The notes under the pieces: generated by a model
What the model saw: only the letters and a program-made list of their open reading frames with translations
Told to the model about the DNA's origin: nothing
The model's database searches: none
In this document: one piece after another, positions 10,908-21,653 of the stretch
Numbering within the stretch: the stretch's first letter is position 1
How the letters are laid out: every line of letters starts with the position of its first letter
Origin: Agapanthus africanus
Lineage: Eukaryota; Streptophyta; Magnoliopsida; Asparagales; Amaryllidaceae
Direction: 5' to 3'
Length of the DNA: 64,000 nucleotides
Assembly: GCA_030015575.1 (NCBI GenBank)
Contig: CM057339.1
Span: 777,558,809 to 777,622,808 of the forward strand
Made by a program: the position numbers and the translations under genes

Positions 10908-13504
10908 TGTCACGCTCCGCTTCCTAGAGTGCGCTAAGATCGGCACGTGACAAAGCCAACCATGCTACCTGTGGCTAGGAAACATCACTCCACGGTCACA
11001 TTACGGCTGTTTAGAAGATATCAAGAACAGTAAAATAAAAATAAACTATCTAGTACATATCCATATGCCAGAATAAACGAGTCAAGAAATATAAATGCGG
11101 AAGCAATAAAATCCAATAAACAATAACAATCTGGAAAGTACGTCCCAAATACGGGCTCACATCAGGAAATGAAAGTACGGAAATAAAACTAAACTAAACT
11201 AGATACTAACAGGATCCTCACTGCTCGGCCTGTCGGCTGAAGTACTCTTGGTCAGCCTGCGACAAAGGTAGAGGATATGGGGCCATGCAAAACCCAGACG
11301 TCGGTGCGTCATAATATCAAACAATAATAAATGAACAGGATACACGAGATATGCAGGCATGAGTATGATCAGTAATGAGTGTATAACAGTAACATGAATA
11401 TGGAACAGTGAAGTGTATCAGTGTATGTGACGTGCGGTGAATAATCTATACTACTTGGTTAGTTACTCTTAAGTCTTTGAAATCAATTTAATGAATCATC
11501 GATGTAACTCAATAGTATCCCGTGCATGCCCGGGACCACGGTCAAGACTCTCGGGCTGAATCCGAGATGTGCCGCTAGGCAGTAAACAGGTAACATGTAC
11601 AGACGAATGATGTCAGCAGCAGCACCCCGGGGCTGGCCTAGCCCGTAAAACTGATCAGTATAAGCGTCGAATTGTTGAGTTACAAGTCAGGTTTCATCAT
11701 TGATTTCCCCTTACCCCCATGGTTATGTGTTCAAGTCGGGTATTGATAATCTGAAGCTAATGCCAACACAGGATCAAGCAGGTACAGATTTGTCTATGCA
11801 GACAACAGGATACGTCCGTCAAGACAACATGTCAGGATTGTCGGCATTAGAAACAGGATCAGGTAACAGGTCAAGTAGTGGTGTATCAGGTCATGACAGG
11901 TAGTGCATATGCATCACACGGATGCTCATAATAAAACTGTAGCAAGTACGGATGCACGATAAAAGTACGGATGCACAGTAAAACACGGAGGCATAAATAT
12001 CTATCAGGGATTATATCTACAACTCCATGACTACGCATGATGCACATTATCAAGCATGGGGTGTTAATATAACAGTAACATGAAATAATATGATCTGTAA
12101 ATGCAACTAAATATATAATTAATGATATGGATACGTATGGGTATCGAAAAACTGTAAAAAAGTAACACGGATGTACAATGCAGTCAACATGTGATATTTT
12201 TATTCATATGGATGCAAAATATATATCATAGTATGTAGCAAGATAAAGTTGCCTGATCGGATCTCCAGACGTGGTGCGTACGCCACATACGATGTCGGTA
12301 AATGTCGCGACACATACGCGGGCATACAAAACTGAACCAAGCAAAGCAAGAATGTGACCACGCTGGCTGAGGATGTCCACTGGGTCTCCCGGATCGGCGG
12401 CGGCGGCATGAATCCGGCGATGACCGAAAAATAGAACCAAGAAAGAAGAAGAAGAGAAGAAGAAGAAAGAAAGAAAGAAAGGGAACTGGAGTTTGGTGTT
12501 CTGGGTTTAGATGCACTGGGATTAGAGAGGAAGGCGAGGGGGTAATGCCGACGATGGTGTTCGGCGGCGAGGCGAGCTCCGGCGAGGAGGGTTGCAGGCG
12601 ATTGGTTCACGTCGGGTGTGCAGGGAAGGAGCTCGGGGAAGAAGGTAATGGTGTCAGGTGCGATGGTAGAGAGGAAGAGGAGGTCATGGTGATGGGGATG
12701 GTGACGACGGGGGTCGGAGTTCCGGCGACGTGAGGGTGCCGGCAAGGGCGGTGATGGTTTTTCATCGGTTGGCTTAGGGTTGTCGGGGTTCGCAGAGGTC
12801 GGTGATGGTGTTAGGAGGTCGGGAGAGGGAGGATGAGGAAGGTGACGAGGACAGAGGAGGTGTTCGACGGTGAGGTGATTGGTGCGGTGAAGGTTGCAGT
12901 GATCGTGGGTTTCGTCAAAGGTTCTGTACAGAGGTCGGGGAGGAAGGGAAGGGGGAGAAGAGAAGGAGGAAGAGGTCATGGTGACGGTGAGGGACGAGCG
13001 CGACACAGGCGATGGGTTCGAGGGCGTGCAGGGGGTTCTTGCGTCGGGTTCGGTGGTCGAGGATTGTCGGGAAAGGAGAGGAGGTGAGGTGGAAGAGGGT
13101 GAGGCGAGGTGATGGAGGTGATGGGAATGGAGCTCCAGCGAGGCGAAGGCTGGCGGTGGTGGCGACGGCGACGAGCGAGCGCGGGCATGAGTTCACACGT
13201 GGGTTCGAGCGCGAAAAAGAAAGAAGAAAATGAGGGTGGAGAGAGAGAGAGACGTGCATGGGTTAATGTATGGATTAAAAAAATAAAAGAAAGAATATAT
13301 CTTTACCGTAGAGGAGAGAGAGAGGGGGTTCGGTGAGTTTCTGTTAAGAAAAATATTTTTTTTAAAAAAAATTTAAAAGAAATAAAATATACAGTTTAAA
13401 ACAGTAAAGATAAAATATTAGTTAAATTTGAGATTTTGGCTAATACAAAAATAGTCCAAAACACGTCCGGATCGGGTCTAAAATTATGGTTTAAAAATAA
13501 GGAT
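10908..13504 (-). repeat. 5' LTR of element B, first part
   Basis: Matches 2857-5450 almost base for base. It stops at GGTTTAAAAATAAGGAT, where element C is inserted. The LTR continues at 42338. The large ORFs here (12200-13006 and others) mirror those of the left LTR and are low-complexity artefacts. Confidence 0.9.
13500..13504. repeat. target-site duplication of element C, left copy (AGGAT)
   Basis: AGGAT precedes TGTTCTCCGCC at 13505 and recurs at 42333-42337 after ...GGCGGGAACA. The uninterrupted left LTR of B has a single AGGATAATG at 5446-5454, confirming an insertion. Confidence 0.9.
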
Positions 13505-14054
13505 TGTTCTCCGCCGAAAGACCGGGAAAGACTGACGTCTTGCCTGTATTTGGGGGCAGATGCTATTTGGTTTTATCCATCCACCTCTCCGAAGATGACA
13601 AGTTGATTTATGGCGCCATTTATCGGAGGTTTAGACGGATGCGGCCGTTATAGCAGACTTCGTCAGATTCCCCCTCATTTGAGTGGTTTTTGATTGTGGG
13701 GACGCTCTTCCCTGCAGGCGCAATCCTCTGCAGTTAATTATGCTACCGCATCGCGGTGACCATTTTCTCCTTCTCCAGATGGTCACTTCGTGCCGTGTGT
13801 GTTTGTTTTATTTTTTGGTTGCCTGTGGATTGTATACGGAGACTAATTTATGTTGTCGCCCGTAGGGCGTGGATTAGTCCAAATCCGTATTTTCTTAGAT
13901 TTGGGTTTGGGTTTGGGTTTAAGGATCGTTAATCTCATTTGAGACTAAGATCAACTTAAACGTTTGTCAAGGATACATTTGTCTAATTTTAGACTAAGAT
14001 CAACTTAACGGGATCATTTAGATCCAACAAAAGAGCATTTGGGCTCTATTGTTT

Positions 14055-14300
14055 TAGTTTAGGGACTTTGCGGTCCAGTTTAAAGACATCAGAGTCTGTA
14101 AAGTTTAAAGACATCATAGTCAATGAGTTTAAAGACCTCACAGTTCATAAAGTTTAAGGACATCGTCGTCCATGAGTTTAAGGATCCCACAGTCCGGTTT
14201 AAAAACATCATAGGCTGGTTTAAAGACATTGTAGTCTGGTTTAAAGACATCGTAGTCTGTGAGTTTAAGGACCTCACAGTCCATAAAGTTTAAGGACATC
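14055..14300. repeat. GTTTAA-hairpin tandem array, left copy (split by E)
   Basis: About ten units of the form GTTTAA-RGAC-N6-GTCY plus a short variable spacer, period roughly 20-27 bp. Each unit contains a 4-bp stem with a 6-base loop. The array continues after E at 23581. This copy has more broken stems than the right-hand LTR copy at 39895-40165. Confidence 0.85.
14296..14300. repeat. target-site duplication of element E, left copy (ACATC)
   Basis: ACATC before E corresponds to ATATC after E (23576-23580), one mismatch. The intact unit in the other LTR reads GGACATCGTAGTCC, so the target site is clear. Confidence 0.75.
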
Positions 14301-14344
14301 TGATTGTTATAATTTCTGTGATTGTAATAAATCGAATCAAATAG

Positions 14345-14362
14345 TCCCCGGCAACGGCGCCA
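14345..14362 (-). promoter_or_regulatory. tRNA-Asp primer-like site embedded in LTR E (left copy)
   Basis: Reads TGGCGCCGTTGCCGGGGA on the minus strand, the plant tRNA-Asp primer sequence, but it lies inside the LTR rather than next to it. The right LTR has the same at 21698-21715. Confidence 0.85.
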
Positions 14363-15483
14363 TTTGATTGAAAAGAATTCTCGATGTGTAGTATGAAATA
14401 GTAAAGAAATCACAACCAAAAATTATTTGACCGCAATCAACTACGGTGTCGGATGTAGATTGTTAGTGAGTGCGGATCGTCCTCAGGGAAAGTGTAATCG
14501 TTCGTCTTTTGAATTAGATGAATTGAAACTTTAAAGAAAGAAAACAAAACAATTCAAGATTTATAGTTGAAGTTCAAGAATGAGAAAAAAAACTAGATCT
14601 AAGAAAGCATTAAAAGATAGAATCAAGAATTGATCGTTTGATGATTTTTCCAAACCGAATCTCAAGAATCGAAATGAGGCTCGTAGGAATCGATCGGATC
14701 TATAGATGTGATGTAATCTTAGAATTACGTATTCCTATCCTTCGATGAATTGATACTAGATCGATGATGATCGATCGAGAATTAGGGATTTCTTGTGAAA
14801 CTAGGGTTTCATCTTATCCCTTGTTCATTCATCGATATCATTCATATTCTAGCCTCTAGTAAATTCAAGAAACGATCGTAGATCCCTAATTTCGAGCGAT
14901 TACAATCAAGAAAGCATCGCTACGAAACTAGGTCATCGGTTCTTGAACTTGCTAGGGTTTACAAAACTCGTAGGACTTAAAAATAGTATTAAGATTTGTT
15001 ACATCATCATTCTACAATCGTCTCGACTTCTTAACGAGCGGAGTTTCACTCAAACATCACAACAAGAGCAACAATTATAAATTGAGATCTAATCATGATG
15101 CAAGAATTAAAAGAAAGCAAGATTAAAGAAATTCACCTTTTATTTATATCAACAATTTAGTTACATTCGCTCAAGAACTACAAGAGGAAGAACTTGATCG
15201 TCGACTTGGCTTCGCTCGTCTCCGTGGATCGCGGATCGGCTTGGATCACTTGCCCGATTGAAGATCGGCTCGGCTCCTAAAAGGTTGAAGGCTTCTCACT
15301 TGATTTGGTACTCAAGATCTTGGATTTGGAGTGGAATTAGGGTTAGGGTTTCGCACAAGCCTTGTCACGAGACTTGTGGAAGAAGATGATGAAAGAGGGA
15401 AAGATTATTTAACTAATGAACTAGCTAATGATGAACTAATGGTGAACTAATGGTGAACAACCTCCACCCTTAGATCTAGGCTT

Positions 15484-15492
15484 CTATTTATA
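15484..15492 (-). promoter_or_regulatory. TATA box of LTR E (3' copy)
   Basis: TATAAATAG on the minus strand. The identical box in the 5' LTR, the one that would drive the element, is at 22837-22845. Confidence 0.6.
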
Positions 15493-16222
15493 GATAACTA
15501 ACCCTAGATCTAAGATTTCAAATTCTAAGTTTTCCTCCTAAAGTTTGTTGAGGAAATTCAAATTTCCCTCCAAAAGTTAGTTAGGGGAGAAGCTTCTAGG
15601 TGTGATTAGTTAGGAGGAGCTTCTAGAAGAGGTTAGTTAAGAGCTTAATTAGGATTAGCCTTTCTTAATCTTCTTTGCTGATCTGGCAGTATCTTCGAGG
15701 GTATTCTGGAACTTTACATATCAGAAAGCACTGTGGGCCCAGAGAGAAGAATTATGCACTGAAATTTAGCTGATGACTTGGCAGAAGCGCGGCGGATCCG
15801 CGGCTTAAGCCAGCTCCCGTCGCGCTTCCGCTGCTGCTTTGGGGAGTTGAAGCTTGGGCTCTCTGTGGTAGTCTTGGGCTGTTGTATTGGGCTTTATGTG
15901 ATATATAGAATTTAATATCTCCTTTTGTATTGCTACCAGATCTCAGATTGTTAAGTTGGCGTAACGTTGATCAGCTCTTTGGCTTTTTCTTCCGTATTTC
16001 CTGCACCTACTTAAGACAAGTGTTGCGCAAATACAGAAATGATGCGATGCCATGAAATGCGGTTAATTTCCTTTAAAGTGTCGGTTTAAAAGTCTAACAC
16101 ATGCAATCTCATATTTTGTGACAGATTTGCTAATATGTAGAATATGAATGCCGAACACTTCTAAATGTATGCAAATGTTAAGGAAATTGCCGGCTAAAAT
16201 ATACAATATTTACGACTGATCA

Positions 16223-17635
16223 AATACCCCCAAACTTAATTTCGATCGTCTCGAGCGAATGTTTTATTAAAAAGAGAAGGATAAAATAAAGAAAGAGAAA
16301 AACTAACTAGCACACTTTCGTAGGCAACACGATTGCACTGAGCACGTGCAACAAGCCTTTAAACCTCTAGGTTTCCCTAGTAGGAGGAGTGTTGTCTCCT
16401 GAGGGTTTTCAGCGGATTGCACCCACAAAATCCAATAATAAAAGAAAGATCATGAATATTACATTTAAAGAAAAGAATTGTAAAAGAAAAGCCTTGAAAA
16501 TTAGGGTTTCCAACTAAGCTAGCTTTTCGGTTGTCATGAGCCCTATCTTAATGGTCATGAAAAGATGTCAGAAATCACGTCCTCCCTCAATAAAACATCG
16601 TCTTATTCTTCATTCCTATCTTTCTTCCAAACATCGATCATATAACCCTGCGTGTGTGTAAAGACATCCCTACACCCGGAGAATTCAATTCAAGCTATCA
16701 TACTCTTGCCCATCAACCTCAGTACTTTTTGATAAACGAGATTGCTCACACACTTTCATACGACCGTTAATACTTCTTGAGGTACTAACCGAACGATTAC
16801 TCCTGTGCTTGCTTATTTGGTGTATTTTCCTAATCTTGCACCACCTTAGGTATAGCAGTGACTCCCAGACCAGTTGACCTTAGGGCATTAGGTGAAGAAG
16901 CACCCTTTTGCTATATATTTTTTTATTGCCCTCGGTGATAACAAAACCAGTGTCTATTTTTCTCACCACTTTCAAAATATTTTTTTTTCATACTTTTGGC
17001 TCTAAGACAAGAGCATTTCAAGGTATCCTCTACTATCCCAGGCTTTAAGATGTGTGTAAGTGCGAATAGCAGGGTAGCAACGTTCAAAATGTTTGGCTTC
17101 CAGAATAGAAACTATTTTTCAGACTTATTTTTATCCTCAGATTAGTGACGTCTTTCATCTTACTAACCCTTGGGACAACGGCTCATAACTACTTATTACT
17201 AGTTCGTATAAGAAAACTTCTAATTTTCTTAGTTTTCTTAAATTTTTCTAATCTCATGGATGTAAATGTTCACTATCTAAACTTTTATTATCTTATTTAT
17301 GTACAAAGATATTTTTATAATTTTGAAATTTTTTTAAATTTTTATGGTTTTCAAAAAAAATGTTTTGTGCTTATGCAGATGATATGCAAATGATGCGAAA
17401 ATAAGCACAAACCTCCCCCAAACTTGTTTTCAACAGTGTCCTCACTGTTGCCATCTGCTAAATCTCGAAAAAACCTGTAAGCTTGGGAGGAATTTATTAG
17501 TGGGGGAAAAAATATTTAAGTGAAGAACCTCCCCCAAACTTATTTTTGGCTCATAATTTTGTAAAAATTTTCTTTTAGGAGCCTGAAAAAATTATACCCC
17601 CCAAACTTGAGTTATGCAATGTTAAGTTTTGAAAA
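16223..17635. other. 3' untranslated part of element E with PPT-like repeats
   Basis: Non-coding, with several T-rich runs. The minus-strand word AAGTTTGGGGG occurs at 16227-16237 next to the LTR, the expected polypurine tract. It recurs at 17412-17425, 17528-17541 and 17597-17608, close behind the ORF stop. Confidence 0.7.
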
Positions 17636-20539
17636 TCACAAGTGGGGGTCAAAAATCAGTGGTCGATGCCAAGCTTTGCAAAGACCGAAAGTTAACACCA
17701 ACCATTCGAAAATTTTATCAATGCAGTGCTCGGGTTGGTGGAAGAAGAAGTGGGGAAAAGGTAAGTGGTGGGATAGAATATGTGTGCGTCTCATATTGGA
17801 GAGACGATGCAGTGTATACGATGGATTACTCACATTCTTTTTACAATTCAGAAAAAGGGGTGGAGGTTCAATTTCATTGATTGGGAGATGATTCATCTCA
17901 ACACCCGTGTCATTTAAAAATGCGAGTTCATCAGCGAAGATTTCCTCAAAAGTTCCATTTATACCCCGGTGAATAATGTCATCACAAAGTGCGGGGTGAT
18001 CTTCAGACTCTAAAAGCAGTTCATAATCGGTGTTAATTGTTGACCCGGACAACTTGGTGGAAGAGTCCATATGTTTATGATACATAGTTGGGTCAAACAA
18101 TAACATATGAAAAGAGTCAAGATCGATATCAGGAGGATCATCAAATTCGCTGCTGTCGACATCCATTAAGTTGACAGAACATACCTGAGCAGTAGGTTCG
18201 GAGGGTACACTTCCCAACTTGTAAATATTCAGCTCTATTGACCTATTCCCGAAAGATAGGGTCATAGAACCATTACGACAGTTGATTATTGCGTTGGAAG
18301 TGGCCAAAAAGGGGCGACCTAAAATCACCGGAATTTGATTCCGTGGGTTCGCTACAGGCTGTGTATCAATTACAATAAAATCTACCGGGAATATAAATTC
18401 TCCGATTTTTATTAACACATCCTCCAGTTCACCCCTAGGTTTGGTGATAGATCGGTCAGCCATCTGGAGAGTGCAATTGGTTGGCTTCAACTCTCCGATC
18501 CCTAGTTGCTCATAGACTGAGTATGGAAGCAAGTTAACACTAGCGCCAAGGTCTAGTAGAGCACGGTTGATGTGTTTTTCCCCAATAGAAACGGAAATAG
18601 TAGGATATCCTGGATCCTTACGTTTCCTCGGTAATTGTTGGGGGAAAGCCGTGTCTATTGTCTTTTCTATGAAAATCTTCTTGGGCACTGGATTCTTCCT
18701 CTTCCTAGTGCACAAGTTCTTAAGAGTTTTCGCATAAGACGGAACTTGTTGGATGGCATCTAGGAGAGGGATGTTGGTGTTTACTTGCTTAAAAATGTTC
18801 ATAATCTTCTCCATATATGGACTCGGTGTGTTAGCCCTTAACCGATTCGGATAAGGTGCTTTAGCAGTAAGCGCTGGGTCCATCATAGGAGAAGGAAGTG
18901 TGTGTGGAACCGATCCCGGAATAGAAGTGGGGATCGTCCGTGGAGGGGTAAAAGAGGTGGGCTGTAGTGGCGAGCCTTTTGGGAAATGAAGAATAGGCTC
19001 GGAAGAAGATGGTAGGGTAGAAAAACTAGGGTAAGAAGTGTGTGGAAAGGTCTCAGCCGGGGTGTTATTGAATGATTTATCAGTATTATCAAACTCTTCC
19101 CCAACATGAGTGTCAAGCACTCTTCCAGATCTCAACGTGATTGCATCCACAGGATGTGAATAGCCAGAATTAGGTAAAGGTTGAGCTGGAAGTTTCCCTT
19201 TCTCTCTTGCACTCATTTCGGCTTTTAGTTGTGCAATTTGTTCTTCCATTGATTTGATGTTCTCATTTTGAGAGATAATGATCTTCATTACATTTTCGAC
19301 GGAAGATTGCAAACTTGCCGTCCCTTGGATGGATTGTTTCATGAAAGTATCCAAGGTTTGTGCTAGTGCAGAGGTATTATCTGTACCGGTCAATTGCAAA
19401 GGACTAGACGGTGCAAAAGTGTTGGCCGGATTTTGGAAATTTTGTGCTTGGAAGGGGTGCTGACTCAATTGAAGTGGTGGCTGCTGTTGTGGTGGAGGGA
19501 CCCCTTGGAAATTGTTTTGGTTTGGAACCGTGTTTTGAAATTGTGATTGGTTCCAAGCAAAGTTAGGGTTATTCCTCCAACCCTGATCATATGTGGAGGA
19601 AGATGGATCGTTTCTAGGTCTTTGAAATGATGCATTGGTATGCTCTTGACCTTGAAACGGACATTCTTCCGTCAAGTGAGACGGATCAGAACAACAACCA
19701 CATACAGTTTTGGAGAGTGATATTTGACTTAGGGCGGCGGCTAAAAAATTATTTTCCATATTCTCGAGTTTCTTATTGATAGCTGCAATGTCAGCTCTAA
19801 CTCCTATGGAAATATCATTGCCATCCCTAGACGATTGACTCACACCCTCCCACTGTAAAGATTTTTCAGCGAAATCTTCTAGAAATTTCCAGGCTTCCCA
19901 ATCATCTTTGGTCATAAAGTTGCCTTGACACATGGATTCAAGAGACTGTCTTGTGTAAGGAGTAATGCCCTCATAAATGATTCGGCACAATTCCCATCTC
20001 GGGATGCCGTGATGTGGACATTGGACTAACAGATCCTTGAAACGGTCAAGACATTTTGAAAATGTTTCACTTGGAAGCTGGGTGAATTGATAGATTTCGC
20101 TACGGACTCGAGCTGTCTTTTGATGTGGGTAGAATTTCTTAAGGAATGCTTTGACGAATTCGTCCCAATTTGAAATGGAATGTGCGGTAGTGTTATATAG
20201 CCACTTCTCGGCTAAATCGCACAAAGTGAATGGGAGAAGACGTAGACGGAAAGCATCCACAGAAAGCTGTGAAGTACCCATCATTGCGCATACATTTTCA
20301 AATTTCGTGATAAACACGTATGCGTCTTCAGACTCGAGACCGTGAAATTTTGGTAGAAGGTTGATGTATTGGGGTTTTATTTGAAAATTTTCCCCGTTGG
20401 CTGGTGGTGTGGAAAGACAGGTGGAAAGTGGGCTTCGTGTTGGATAGCATCTCTCTTGGAGAGAGATGCGAGGTGGATTCTGCGCACCAACGGACGGCGG
20501 CAGAGTAGTGGAAAAGAAGTTCGATGGAGGTGGATCCAT
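17636..20539 (-). CDS. gag-protease polyprotein of element E (967 aa, intact ORF)
   Basis: One uninterrupted ORF from the ATG at 20539. Residues about 55-230 are an Athila-type gag core (YINLLPKFHG, AEKWLY, F.KKFYP.QKT, QCPHHGIP). A zinc knuckle C-x2-C-x4-H-x4-C sits near residue 280 (CGCCSDPSHLTEEC). Residues 330-420 are rich in Gln, Pro and Asn. A retroviral-type aspartic protease follows with the active-site word LLDLGASVN near residue 662 and the partner motif VILGRPFLA about 100 residues later. The C-terminal 170 residues are acidic, then basic, with no RT similarity. It should form virus-like particles and process itself in the cytoplasm. No RT or integrase is encoded, so the product alone cannot transpose. 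An open frame this long beside decayed neighbours indicates recent activity. Confidence 0.9.
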   Translation of the reverse strand: MDPPPSNFFSTTLPPSVGAQNPPRISLQERCYPTRSPLSTCLSTPPANGENFQIKPQYINLLPKFHGLESEDAYVFITKFENVCAMMGTSQLSVDAFRLRLLPFTLCDLAEKWLYNTTAHSISNWDEFVKAFLKKFYPHQKTARVRSEIYQFTQLPSETFSKCLDRFKDLLVQCPHHGIPRWELCRIIYEGITPYTRQSLESMCQGNFMTKDDWEAWKFLEDFAEKSLQWEGVSQSSRDGNDISIGVRADIAAINKKLENMENNFLAAALSQISLSKTVCGCCSDPSHLTEECPFQGQEHTNASFQRPRNDPSSSTYDQGWRNNPNFAWNQSQFQNTVPNQNNFQGVPPPQQQPPLQLSQHPFQAQNFQNPANTFAPSSPLQLTGTDNTSALAQTLDTFMKQSIQGTASLQSSVENVMKIIISQNENIKSMEEQIAQLKAEMSAREKGKLPAQPLPNSGYSHPVDAITLRSGRVLDTHVGEEFDNTDKSFNNTPAETFPHTSYPSFSTLPSSSEPILHFPKGSPLQPTSFTPPRTIPTSIPGSVPHTLPSPMMDPALTAKAPYPNRLRANTPSPYMEKIMNIFKQVNTNIPLLDAIQQVPSYAKTLKNLCTRKRKNPVPKKIFIEKTIDTAFPQQLPRKRKDPGYPTISVSIGEKHINRALLDLGASVNLLPYSVYEQLGIGELKPTNCTLQMADRSITKPRGELEDVLIKIGEFIFPVDFIVIDTQPVANPRNQIPVILGRPFLATSNAIINCRNGSMTLSFGNRSIELNIYKLGSVPSEPTAQVCSVNLMDVDSSEFDDPPDIDLDSFHMLLFDPTMYHKHMDSSTKLSGSTINTDYELLLESEDHPALCDDIIHRGINGTFEEIFADELAFLNDTGVEMNHLPINEIEPPPLFLNCKKNVSNPSYTLHRLSNMRRTHILSHHLPFPHFFFHQPEHCIDKIFEWLVLTFGLCKAWHRPLIFDPHL

Positions 20540-21633
20540 CGATGTGGGTGTGGTGGTGGGTAAAAGAAAGGGTAAATGGAGAAATACCGACTTTTGGGTC
20601 GATAAGGGAAACGCGGACTAACGGGCACTAGAAACCTGTTGTCCAGCCTATCTTGCACTAAAAAGGGTTAGTACAAGTGGCAGCGTGAATTTATAATTAG
20701 GGGAAAGAATGAATGTGATTGGTGTTTGTTTTGAAAAAGATACGGATTTTTGAAAAATATGATGCAACAAAACAAATGCAGCACACAAACCCTAGAATCT
20801 AGTGGTCACCTAGGTCCGGCTCTAGACCGCTCCTAACTGCCAAAAGACAAGTCGCAGGATCAATCCTCCACTGCCTCTTTGTTCCCCTGTGGCCGGATAA
20901 GTGCCAGGTAAGTGGGAAGGTACTCCACTACGTAAGTAGTGGGCCTAATTAAAAACCACTAGCCTTAGACACACTCGCCTTAGGCACCACAAGAAAACGC
21001 GGATAAGCAATGAATTACCCACGGCCCTCTCTTGTCCTAAATGAGCGCGACGGTCCTTAGAGTCATCTCTAGATTTCTTTTAATTAATGAGGGTAAATGC
21101 GGATGCAAGTTTTGCGATTTTCGGGGCCTAGGAAGGGTAATGAAGTCCCCACCTAATTTGAATTTGGTCGTGCCCCTTAAATTTCCGTATTAATATGCAA
21201 CAACCACAAGAATCAAAAACACGCACAAATTTATTTAGCTTTTGCGGCGCTGCGATTTATTTGCAAAGAAACCTGCAAGAAATTGTTATTTGGAGCAGAT
21301 GAGGTAAGAGATAAGAAAGATAGTAGCTTACAGAGAAAAACTGATGCAGAGAAGAGATAGATCTGCGGCGGATCCGCCACAGATGAGGGTATAATGCCGC
21401 GGAAGGGCGGTTTAATATACTGTTCAGCGCACCAAAATTCTACAGTGAACTTCTAGTCACTTCTTGAGCTCTATGGAATATTCAGAAAAATTTTTCTCCA
21501 GCTCCAATGATTCCAGATTTTCTCGCAACAAATTACAACACACGTATTAGTATTTGCACGAATTTAGATCTAAAAATTATGATGAAATAAATTGTTCAAC
21601 TCAAATTTCAAAATACGAACTATTAGCGCACTA
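20540..21633. other. untranslated leader of element E
   Basis: About 1.1 kb between the primer site and the gag start. I see no coding frame. It would hold packaging and dimerisation signals in a functional element, but none can be pointed to by eye. Confidence 0.5.
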
Positions 21634-21651
21634 TCCCCGGCAACGGCACCA
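21634..21651 (-). promoter_or_regulatory. primer-binding site of element E (tRNA-Asp)
   Basis: Reads TGGTGCCGTTGCCGGGGA on the minus strand, one change from the tRNA-Asp complement, two bases inside the 5' LTR. It is the outer of two tandem primer-like sites; the inner, perfect one (21698-21715) is part of the LTR. Confidence 0.85.
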
Positions 21652-21653
21652 TT

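Larger units (their letters stand above)
13505..14300 (-). repeat. 3' LTR of element C, first part
   Basis: First 796 bp of the LTR, colinear with 39341-40110. It contains a TTTGGG-type run at about 13902-13920 and most of the hairpin array at 14055-14300. The LTR is interrupted at 14300 by element E and resumes at 23581. Confidence 0.9.
14301..16222 (-). repeat. 3' LTR of element E
   Basis: Begins TGATTGTTATAATTTC and ends CGACTGATCA. A TATAAATAG box is present on the minus strand (15484-15492). The first 64 bp (14301-14364) contain a second tRNA-Asp primer-like site followed by an inner TGATTG, a duplicated LTR edge. Confidence 0.9.

Noticed and set aside
13895..13925. TTTGGG repeats resembling telomere sequence (also at 39728-39755; TTAGGG words near 15340)
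   Set aside because: Only a few units, lacking the plant TTTAGGG phase, and present in both LTR copies, so part of the LTR rather than an interstitial telomere.
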